The notes below the pieces were generated by a model that did no database searches, was not told the DNA's origin, and worked only from the letters and a program-made list of their open reading frames with translations. The translations under genes were made by a program, and so were the position numbers. Source: a virus. From it: DNA of 48,572 bases. Location: IMG/VR virus record IMGVR_UViG_3300037493_002106, positions 1 through 48,572 of that record, one strand, 5' to 3'. Positions 23,273-35,200 of the stretch are shown here, piece after piece (the stretch's first letter is position 1; each line of letters opens with the position of its first letter).

Positions 23273-26200
23273 GGCTCGATCAGAATGTAACGGCTGTACT
23301 TTTTAAGCTCGTCGTTCGCGATCCTCATCCGCTCCATGCCCTGCTCGTTCGTCGGGTCAGCCAGTCGGGCTTGGAAGTCGGGCGTAAGGACGGGGCGATC
23401 CATCATCTTGTTGAATAGCAAGCGGCTTCGATCCTTCCCGTAACCCATGTTCTTGCCCGTCATGATGCTGTAGATTTCCTGAGTCGGTAAGCCCAAGCCT
23501 TCGTACCCGCGCAGCTTGCGGTAGATCTCTTCGTTCATCGCCGCCTTATCCTCCACTTCCGATGTGATGATCTCGCGGATGGATGCCTCATCGATGGGGC
23601 GTTCGCTGAACAGTACATTCTTCCGCTCATTGATGCGGTTGTACACGTCACGCGACTCCGATAGATAGCGGCGAAGCTGCTTATCCAATTCGATATCGTG
23701 ACGCTTAACAGGATAAACCTCCTGTAGCAGGATGCCGATGGGCGAGCTATCGAAATCTGTGTAGTCGGCTCCGACCGCCTGATAAGCTTTGATGGCGCGG
23801 TTCATAACGCTGGGCATATACGCCTGACGGAATACGTGAGCCATTGACTTGACGAGAATGGTTCCCGTCGAATCAATCTTCGGTTCATAGATCGGCTTGT
23901 CAGTCGCGGGATCACGGTTGTCACGCAGCGATTGGATGGCGGACGAGAAGATCTGATCGTCCAAATACTGGTCGAAGATCGCCGTCTCAACCAACGATGC
24001 CGCCGCTTTGGCTGGATCGCCGCGCAGCAGATGCTCCAGCGAACGCATGGCTGGATCGGATATCAATGAGAATGGATTGAGGAACGTGAAATCCCAAGAC
24101 TGTAGCTTGCCATCACCATCGCGGCGGTAGAAGAACGTGTGGTTCCTTAAGTAAGAAGGCAACGAAGCGCGTAAGGCTTCGTCTTCGTCGTCTCCGATTC
24201 CTGTTATCGCACGGAGTACGGCGGGAACGATCATCGAAACGCCGCCGACTACAAACGTCATGCCCCTGAAACGCTTCTGTCCGCGTGCCTTGATGACGCT
24301 GTTGCCGCTCCTCATCTCATCGATGGCGAGCTTGTACGTGTTCAGTACGATGCGCGGGACTTCAGCTTTGAATCGGAGGAACGGCGAGAACAGTAGACCG
24401 ATGCCCGACTTAGAGATCTCCTTCACAATGGGCGGAGCTTGGCTTGCCGACTGCGCTGTCATCAGGACTTTGCTCGCGGCTTCACGCTTCAGCTCGTAGT
24501 CGCTCATCGTTCCGAACCTGCCGCCGCCCGCAGCTCTCGCGCTCTCAAGTACTTTGAGTTCGTTCTCATAGTAGGCGATCTTGTAGAATGCATCGGCGGA
24601 TTGCGCGAGAAGCTGTGCCTTCTCCGTCAGCCATGTGAGCGGCTTCGTCCCTGAATGGGCGGCTTTGATCAGCTTGTCCAACTGACTTTCAACAGACTGG
24701 ATTGTGGTTGTGCCGCGCAGAAGATCCGCCATGACGGTGGCTTTGATTTCGTTTCCGATTACGCCCAACGAAATGAGTTCCGAATGGTACTCATCGATTT
24801 GATTTGGGTCAGCGAGCGAAGAACCAATCTCTTTGCGTGCCGTACCGAGCATCGATCCGAAGTTGTAGAAGCCTTGTGAAGGTCCAAAGAAAAGGATGTT
24901 GCTGGCGATGTTGCGGATGTAGAAGCCTAATGATCCTAATGTCTTCGCCGCCATCGCTCCGCCCGTAAGCTTTGCGAATAGACTCAGCGTCTTAGCCACG
25001 CTTTCTTGTGCGGTGTCCATGTTCTGGTTACGGGATTCCGAAGAGAAGACTTTGTTCAGACCTTCGACAAGTTCGGGAGGTCCAAAGAGATCGCCCAATG
25101 GATCATAAGCGGATGCATCTTTAGCATGACGGATTGTGGTGTAGTTCTTATACGCATCGTAGTCAGTCGTTAGCTTCGCATCCAGCTCTGCTCTGGTCAT
25201 CAACCAACCGCCAGTAACTCCGATGGTCTTAACGTGTTGTAAGAATGATTGGTTAGCAGCCATCGATGAGACGGTTACGAACGAACGGAGCAGGTTGTCA
25301 ACTCCTGATTCGGAACCGTACTCTCCTAAGATACCGCGAAGTTCTTCTGGTATATCTTTCTTCTGCTTGATGTTCTTCAGAAGGATGCGGAACGATTCAG
25401 ACATCGACGATCCAGCGAGAGTGGAGATGCCCTTCTTCTCGTAGTGCGAGATGAATTCCTCCAGAGCGTTCTCTGCAATAGATCTTCCGTTAGCAGCTTT
25501 GTTTGCCAGATCAATACGAGCGTTGTTCTCCGCGTCGGATTGAGTCTCGCCAGCCTTTACACGTCGTGCCGTCTCATACTCCACGAACTGCTTCCCAAAA
25601 AAGTCCATCGCTGCCTGACGTTGTGGTTCGTATGATGGATCGCTGCGTACCGTTTCGGCGAATCCTACTTCGTGGAACATCTTATACGAGCGGGTCAAGT
25701 AGATGCCAAGCTGCGAATCGAATGTAGCTGCAAGCTCAGGCTTGAATCCGTACAGAGATGTTACTCGATTAGATACTTCATCGGTTAGCGTTCTGAGTTG
25801 TACGATGTGTCGTGCAAGATCAGGAGACTGCTTCGCAAGACTCTCCAGTGCAGCATCGCGTGCCGCACGGATCGCATCGGCTTGTGCTGTTCGTTCTGCA
25901 TCGATGGCTTGCGCTTTGTCATCGATGGCAATCTTCCGTGCCGCCGTCTTCTGCCTTGCGTTGAGCGTAGTGTCGATGTCTATCGTCTCAAGTGCTGCCT
26001 GATACGTGTCTTCGATCTGATCGACGATAGCTTTATCCAAGATTGTGCCGCGTGTAGATCCGATAGCGGCTGCGATGTCATCAAGCGGTGCGTTCTCCAG
26101 AGAACCGAAGTCCTTCTCGATGATACCATCGAGCTTAGTCTTATAGTTCTTAACCAGATTTGCAGCTGCGCTCTTGAAGAAGTCGCGATGGTTCTTCAGA

Positions 26201-29200
26201 GTGGTGATGCGCGGGTCAAGTTCTCCTCTGAAGAGACGGTCGAGTATTGTTTTAGGCGAGCGGTACGTACCGACTTCAAGCATCGGCATCTCCAACGCTT
26301 GCACGAAGTTGCTGAAGTCCATCTTGTCCGCATCGAAACGAGCGGGCAGCTGTGAGACATCACCGAAGGATGTGCCTACAACAGATCGACCGTTGATGGG
26401 ATTTGTCGCTTCAATGATCCCATTCTTTACTATTACATTACCATAATGAGCTTTGATCTCGTTTATGTAGTCTTTTGTTTTTCGGTTTTCTTGCCATCCC
26501 TTAGATGTTTTTCTACCCACTCCAGAACGATCACCTTCATACAATAAAAAGTATGAAATTCCATTTGGCTTAACAGCATTTGCTGCTTGCCTAATTACTT
26601 TATCGCGGTTCGTTGCTTCTTGGATTACGTTCAATACATTGTTAACTGTAGTGGTATCTGATTGACCATCTTTTATTTGAGCAGCAGCAGCTGTATTGTA
26701 TTCACTTGATCGATTAAATGGATCAAAAATAATATTGGTTGCTCCTTGAGCTTTTAACACATCAGTTGCGTTATCAAACCTACCTCCTCCAATATCGGCA
26801 TTGATAGTACCTTCAGCAAACTTTACTTTGCTAAAGGTGGCAGCAGTTTTTTTATCGTTAATTGATGTATCTGCGCTTGTAATATCTTGCAAAGGAGAAT
26901 CCCATAAACCGAAGGATGTACCTACAGAGACATTAGTTTGTCCAGTAGCATCTCCAGTTGCGAGTTCGTCATCCCCTCCGCTATTTCGTGGGGTTCGATT
27001 GGTTCTGATGGATTCTGCGATGGTTCTGGCTTCGTCTCCGAATCCGCGTTGCGTTGCGATGTTAATGAATTCTTCGTCATAAGATAGTTTAAGGTTGCTC
27101 TCTTCGTTTCCTGTTAGCTTTGCCCAAAGATCTTTTTCTGGATACCACAGGATGGCTTGGATGTCTGCGTTCGTAGTGTCATATCCTAACGCTTTCAATT
27201 GTAAACGGCTATTGTTGACAATCTTCGTGATCACTCTGCGATCTTGATCGGACGGTGCATCGATGGGATTGAGCTTTGATTTGATGACGCTCGCGGCATT
27301 AGCCCATGATGGCTTAACCTCTTTCATCTGGTCTTTGGTAAGAACCATATCTCTGCCCGCTTTGGCGAACTTCTGCAATCTCCATAGCTCAACAGTAATG
27401 CGCGGAGTTTTGTCCTTCGCCGCCAGCGCATCAAATTTATTTGGCAAATCACTAAGTAATACTTTGCGTTCAGCGTCGGTAAGCTTTTGTTTTTTAGCCT
27501 CAGCGGTAACTTGTTTTGTTTTCTTTGCTATCCAATCTTTCCGCGTAGTTGGAGGAAGATTCCCGCTAGCTGATAGTGCTGCGTATTCTGCGTTGGATTT
27601 TTCGATAAGCTTATCTGTAAGCTTAACGTATTGGTTTAAAGATATCTTACCTGATAGTAAATCATCGGACAACTTCTGGCTTATTGGCAAAGCCAATAAC
27701 TTGTATTGACGTTCCCATTCGGCGTTGAGTTTGAGGGCGGTATCTTCGCACAGTTCCTTGAATTTTTTATCAGTTGAAAGTCTGGCAACTGCGGCGGGTT
27801 CAACCGTTAATCTTGTACTGCCATCCTTTTCTATGAACGGCTTGCCTTTGACGTTGAGGGCAGGAACAAATGCGATGTCACTAAGCTTTTTAGGCAGAGG
27901 AATATTGGCTTCCTTTGCTCCAAGAATTAGGTTAGTCAGACGAGTTTCAGTAACGCCATCACCGACTACATCGCCAGTCCATCGACCCCATGTACGCCGC
28001 ATCCATAGATCAACCGTGACAGGATCATAGACCGACAGTAAATTCTGCAAGAATCCTTGTCCGATCTTCGGACCGAAGATTGCTGCTCCGTTTACTTTGT
28101 CATCGTTAGCTCCAGAGACGGTGACCTTCTTGCCACGGATCTCGCTTGCAATTACCGTCAACTGTTTAACAGTAAACTCTTTTCTAACAAACATCTCTCC
28201 TTCTCCATATCCGTATTTTGCAACTAGAATATTTGCAAGATTGAGATTACTTTTGATTGCTGCGGCTTTTGATCCGTAGCTTATTGTTGGGTCAAATTGT
28301 CCGTCACGCTTCAGCAATGTAAATTGCTCTTCGGCGTATTGAGTATTCTGTTCTACGTTGATGTTCTGCGAAGTGATGGCGAGTGCCATTCGCATCGCGA
28401 AGTTCGCTGCCTGTACTGGATCAGCAGCAGAAGCGAATGCTGGCACAGCTCTCGCTGCGTTGACATCTGAGAGTTCAGGATGGATAACAGCAGCAACACT
28501 CATCGCTACTTCAATCGCAGTGGAGTACCAGTCGGCGGCATTCCTCCCGCTAGCGTTGAGCGCGGCAACAACTTCTCTTGTGCAGTTGTCCGTGATAATA
28601 GCCATCTGCTCTGGAGTAATGCTGTTGCTAGTAACTATACCACCCCAGAATTTAATAGCCATCTCCGCCAGTTGATTGGCAACAACTTTGTTCGTAGCTT
28701 TTTCCGCAGCCTTTTGCGCCCCGTGCAATAATAGGAGAGAAGACATCGGGAACGGAGCCTCTGAAAGTTGGGCAGCTAGATCACCGAATGATGTGCCTAC
28801 TTGATTGGAGAACATTCCAACTACGTCGGATGGATTCTCTGGATCAAATGACATTGAGTTCGGAGACAAACGATATCCCGATTGCAGCGCACGCATCTCA
28901 GTGACGATGCGTTGGACAGCTAGCATTTCATCGGCAGACATCGCGAGAACAGACTTGCCGCGAACGAACGATGCAACTTTGTTATTGATGTTGATATGAT
29001 TACCAAACATCAGGTTGATCATGTTCTTTAAGTAACGTCCAAGAATCTTTAATGTGCTTGGGTTAGTTCTCCAGAAGGCGTAGTCTTGTTCGGTCGTAGT
29101 ATTGCGCTGGACTTTCTGTGCCAGCATCCGTAAGCGTTCTTCAACGAGACGTACTTTCTCCGATCCTGAAACATCAGGATCTTCACTGCGAAGTCTTTCA

Positions 29201-32200
29201 AGAGCGAGCGCACGGTTGGCTTCGTTGCCATAGTATTCGTTCGCGATCTCTTCAAAGTCCGAATCCTTTTTGGCATCGACGATGGCGGCGATCTCAGATT
29301 CCGTGAGTGAGTTGAACGAAGCGACGTGACGCATCTCCTCATCCACCATTGTCTTGATGGCGAGACCCGCTTGCGCTGGAGTCTTGCCGATGATGAGTGC
29401 TGCTACGCTCTGCGGATTCATCGACATCACTCCCGTCTGAAGATCAACTTCAGCCATCGGTATGTCGATGTTCCATCGTAAGGCAATCTCTTTAGGAACC
29501 AGTCGGCGTACAAGAAGCATCGAACGCTTCATCGTTTCGATCATCGTTTTGTTCGTATCCGTTGTAGGATCAAACGCGATACTGGCGGGATCAACATCCA
29601 ACATCAAATCAGAAACCTGAACATCCTCATCAGTTTTTGCTGCGGCTTCTTCCGCTTCGGCGGCAGCGTACTCGTTATTGAGAACAGTACCGTCTCCAGT
29701 AACAGCTCCGAACGCAGTGCCTACACTCTTCGCGTTAGCCAGCAACTCGCTTGACTTGACGGCGAGCTTGTTGATCAAACCGCTTGGAGCGTTAGGCGCA
29801 GAGTGAATAGCTGAACGTGTGAGATCGATCACGTCCGTGAACGCCTGTTGGTAAGCGGACTGTCTTGACTTGCCCATTCCGAATACGTCGAGAATCGCAT
29901 CGACAACGCGAGCAAAGAACCCACGTTGTTTAGCTGGAGGCGTGAGAGTCTTAACCAGATTCTGGAAATCGGTTGACGTAAAGAAGTGTGCAATGAACTC
30001 GTTAAGATTAACTAGACCATCCGTTAGCATCGGTGAGTCGATCCCGTTGTTGGCAGCGGTATCACGTACCAGATTCAGGATTCCGTTCAAGCGTTGGATA
30101 GCAGAACGCTGATCTTCCGTTTGAAGTTCGGTCGGAGCAGACACTACTCTGTTCACGAAAGCGTGTAGATACTCATGCATCAACGCATCGGATAGTCCTC
30201 TGCCGTTGTGTCCATTCAAGTTCAACGATACGGCTGACGTACCGTCTGCCATCACTACGAACTGACCAGCGTATGGTAAGCTGACTTCGTCTAATGAGAA
30301 TGCAACTTGTCGGATAAAGGGTTGGTTCTCCAGTAGGAGTCTAGCTAGAAGCTTCTTGTTCGGATCTGTATCCGTAGCGGCGATGACCTTAAAAGCGTTG
30401 ATGACGGATTGTGGATCACCGTTCTTAAGTCCTAAGCTTGCGACATCTGCGTCGTTTAGATTGCGTGCGAACTGTGCTTGTTCTCCGCGCACGTAGGATC
30501 GCGAGAACAAACGTGTGGCTACTTGTCCGATTGACTTAGCAAACTCTCTGGCTTGTCTGTTCGTTACGGTGAATCCAGATGACGATGAAAGATTCCTTGC
30601 CAGTTCTGCAATGTAATCAGGATCTTGATCAATGCTTCCAGTAACTGATTTGGATGCGATGTGCATGATCTTCAGCGCATCACGCAGAGCCATGCCATTT
30701 TCATAGTCACCGTCTTGAAGACCTCTTTGGAAAGCAATGGCTTCGGGATTGGTAGCGTGATTCCCGCTCGCCATCCACGATGCGAGTTGACTGAACGCGT
30801 CTTGCGAAGTCATGCCGCTGATATCAAATGCACTATTCCCTTTATACAATGTACTACGTAATAGTTTATCCAACGCTGTACGTAACTCAGGATCAGCTTC
30901 GATGGATTCGATGGCATCCGATGCGGTGCGTTGTAACAAACCCTTAGTGAATTGTGACGCTGGGCTAAACAGATTCTTATCAGGAGTAATGTGCTGGATA
31001 GATACCTCTTGATTAGGATCGTATGCTAGATCAGAAATCTTAGAGAGCTTGTCTGGAGACGTTGTCTGGAACAATGCTCTGCGTGCAAATAAGTCTCTTC
31101 TTCTTTGCTGATCTGCATACATATTGCCAACTTTTTGACCAACAGAACGAAAAGTCGGCGGGACGGTAGGAGCGGTGAGGATATGGTTGTTGATGAAGTT
31201 AGCGATAACTAGATCAGGATTTGTTTCAGGATTCACATCGCTTCCGAATGTTTTTTGGAGGCGGGTAGCGATGGTAACTTTTTGGTTGCTTCCTTCTGGC
31301 TTTGTTAATCCGATGAACTCATTGATAGCTGCGTTGACTCTGTCGGGTTTAAGCGAAGGAGAAGCTTCTCCAGAGACACGCTGAGAAAATTTGTCGAATG
31401 ACAAGCGCATGGCGTGCAAACGCAGCGCACGGCGGTACGCCATATCGAACGCAATCGTCGCCGTTTCTTGGAAGTTGGTATCTAATAAACCAGAAAATGG
31501 TTTAGTTGCTCCTACAATAATGTCATTGGATTCATTTCTACTTCTTCTGAGCCTCAAGCGAGCAGCATTCGCACGCACCGCATCTCGATCTCCCTGATCT
31601 TGGAGCTTCTCCATAGCGGTAGTACGGATATTTGTTACGGTACTAAGCGCATCTCTGAGAGTAATCTTTTCGCTTTGATTAAGCGGGTTTGAGATAATTT
31701 GCTCGCCCGCCGTCTTGTTATTAAACAAGTTTTCAAAGTCACTTACCTTCGTAATGAAGTCGTAATCTGGTTCCTCACTAAGAACGGTATCCTGTCTCGT
31801 AAGCGTCGATACGAATCCCGATCCCGTTGCGGGGTTTACTTTGACGATGTCTGTAAGAATATGCTCGCTGCCTAGCTTGCTGTATCGGAATGATGGATTG
31901 ATCTTACTAAGATCAAACCCTTCAGGTATCACAACAGGATGGTTGTTCTCCATCAGTACCTTCATCGTCAACGGATTGTTGTCGAACTCACCAACACCAT
32001 TATCGTTGACATATCCTATAGGCGCAGTTCGGGTTTTCTTATTTAGTTTAGTATCAAATATAGTTACTCTGCTACCTATTACTTTAGTCCAATTTTTCTG
32101 TACGGATAGGGCGATAGACTTGTACATCTCAGCCGTCTTCTTGGCTATCAAGTCAGACTTGCCCTCAAGATATCCTGTGTCGTAGGATGCACGTTTCGGG

Positions 32201-35200
32201 TATCCGTGTAGTTCTTTCGCCTGTAAGCGAACGGGAAACCCGTACCCGATTAGGCGTTGAAGCGTGGAGATTTCTTGTCCAGTAAACTCGTCGTCGATAA
32301 ATGTTTCTTCGTCAAATGTTTCTGGTACTTTTGCAACAGGTTTCTCAGATACCTCTTGCCCGAAGGATGTTCCTACTTTGGTTGACTTCTTGCTAGCTTT
32401 AGTTGGCTTCTTGCCAGCGGCAATGATCGGGACAGATGCGACAGTATCTTCAACAGCGGCTTCAACAACAGCTTCGTTCTCATCTACAGAGCCAGCATGG
32501 TTGCTGCTCTCCATGATAGCTTCTTGAATTGGATCAAGTCCAAGCTGTTCGGCATCAGCCGTCTTGTCTTGGTTCTTGATGCTCCGTCTGGAACGCGGAA
32601 CTTTTACTGGTGGTGCGCCGTTGGCGGATAGCTGGAGTTCAAGTTGTCCCGTTGGGGCAGCTGATGCTTCTTTAAGGGATGCCTCTTTCTGTTCCATCTG
32701 AGCGGCAACAGGACTAACTCCTTTTCTGGCAGCAGTTTTGCGTCCCTTCTTTGCCGTTTCATTCGGGATAGAATCAATATCCATCCCCACATCTGGAGCC
32801 TTATCAGGATCGGTTGCGATGGCGGAGGCAACAGATTCTTGTGACGTGTTTGCGTGTAGCGCAGCAGAAATCTTTTCGACTTCGGCTATCGTCGTCGGCA
32901 TCTTCGGTTTTTGTTTTGCAATCGCTTCTTGATTGTTTGTCAAATCGAGTTGCGTGATAGCGGTAGCCCCTTCGTTGCCGTCTTCATCCGTGTAAGTTAC
33001 TTCTCTAGTTTCTGGATCGTATCCAGTCACTTTAAGTACATCACCAAAACGATCAGTGAGTTCTCCTGCGGAAGCAATATCCGACGTGAGGAGTTCGTGC
33101 ATCACGTCGTAGTCATCGGGAGTCTTGTACTCTGCTTTAGCTACGTCTTCTGTTGCCACTTCTTTTGCTGCCACTTCGATTGCCGCAGCTTCGGCTTCAG
33201 CTGGTACAACTTCAACGGGCGCAGCTTCAGTGGGTACAACTTCAACGGGTGCAGCTTCAGCGGTCGCAGTAGGACGCGACGCTTTCAGCTGTGCTTCAGC
33301 TGCCTTTGCGCGTGTGCGTCGTGGAGCTGACAGGATTCCGTATACGGCTTGAGCCGTTAATGGACTGCCGCTGGCTTCAAGAGAAGAGCTGACTCTTTTA
33401 GCGAAGTCAACTTCAACAGCCAGCTGGCGTTCTCGCGAGCTTTGTTTGAACATCGGCGCAGCAGCCACGCGGATTGCTGGAACACCCGCGCCCATAAACC
33501 CACCGAGAAGTGCAGAGTAACCCGCTTGTTCTAGCCGCTTGAGGAACGGAGTGTTCTGATCTGTCGCCGCATCGGTTATGAATCCGTTAATAAAATCATC
33601 AAGACCTTCTTCTCCTCCTTCGTCTACAAACCCTTTGCCGACTTCTTTGGTTAAGTTTGATCCGTATTTTTTAAATACGTTCTTCATTTCTGCTGCAACA
33701 ACTTTATTGAAGACTTCGTCTTTGATGTCGCTGACGTTGGCAATACGCGCCATAACGGATTTGAGTTCGCTTCGGGTAGCACCCTTAAGCATAGCGTCTT
33801 CAAGACCTCCATGCCCGAATGCTCCGAACGCGCCCGTGATTAAGCCTGTAATTGCTCCTGCTGCTAGTCCCGCTCCCAACGCACGGTCGTGACGTTCTTC
33901 GGGAGTGATGTCTTTATTGTTCTCCAGCTGTAGATACACACCTGCATAGGTAGCACCAGCGGAACGGTTGAATGCGGGGATCGCCATTGCCGAAGTGACT
34001 CCGACTTTTTTAGCCAGCTGGCTATTGAATCCGTTGATAGCCGCCATCGATCCTTTTGTGCCAGCTTCTTTAACCGATTCTTTAATCAAGCCAGCAGCAG
34101 CAATGCGGGATGCCGCTGCTTCTGCTGTCTCTTCTGGTAGCTGGCGCAACGCCCCGCTAACCAAACCTTTAACCAATCCCTTAGCGGTGAGTCTAGCTCC
34201 CTGCTTCGCAGCGAGATATGCAGCACCACCTGTTCCAGCAGCTGGTACTGTTGCCAAAGCTAGAAGCGTCGTAGCAGCCATGTCAACAATCATAGGAGCT
34301 ATTGTCTCAGCTAAATCTTGACCCATGCCGTACTCACGTCCGAACATACGTGAAACCTCCCGTCGGTTCTGCCTCTCTTTGATGTTGCCCACCATGTAAT
34401 CACGCGCCCAATCAGCACCCATCATCATTGGCACGGCGGCTACGAGTTCTCCAAAACCATCAAGAATAGATTCTTTAACGCCACCGACGCGGCTTGTAAG
34501 CTCACCGAAGTTATCTGGATTAGATACGAATTGCTCAAGAGTATCAGAATCTTTCTGTCCGCTGGCACGTCCACTTTGTAAAGTGTTGAGCCATTCGCTT
34601 GAAATTGTTGATTCCGTTAAAATTTTATGGTAGCTATCAAACGAGTTTGCTGCGGCGATTTCACGCTGCGCGTTCAAAGCAGTCCGTTGGTTTTCCGTAA
34701 TCTCAGGATGCGCTGCTAGAGCTTTATCAAACAGCGGCTTGTTCAGCATCAGTGCTGGAGAAACTAACGGCGTACCATAACCGACGTTGCGGACGTTGCG
34801 ACCCACGTCCTCATCTTCATAGAATTTAAATTTGTTCTGGTCGTTCGCGGAATGGTAAGCTAGCTGCGTAAGAGCTTTATCAACTTCTTCGTCACTAAAC
34901 GTATGGCCTGATTTAAGGTTGGCGTTGAGGGAACGTCGGACGGCGGAGATGTCAGGCTTCTGAGCATCAAAGATTTCTCTATCATTCTCATCAGCCCACG
35001 CAAGAGATGTCCCGAAAGAGTCAACAACTTTAGCCGTCTGCTCATCGTTCTTGGCAATCTCGCCAATCATAGCGGCTGCTTCGTTATATCGTGCCACTTT
35101 GTATAGTGGAGCTTTATATCCTAACGGAGTGCTAAGTAGCGACTGCACGTTCAGAGCGTCTGAGAAACCGACTCCGCCTGTTTTACTGGAGCGGATAGCT

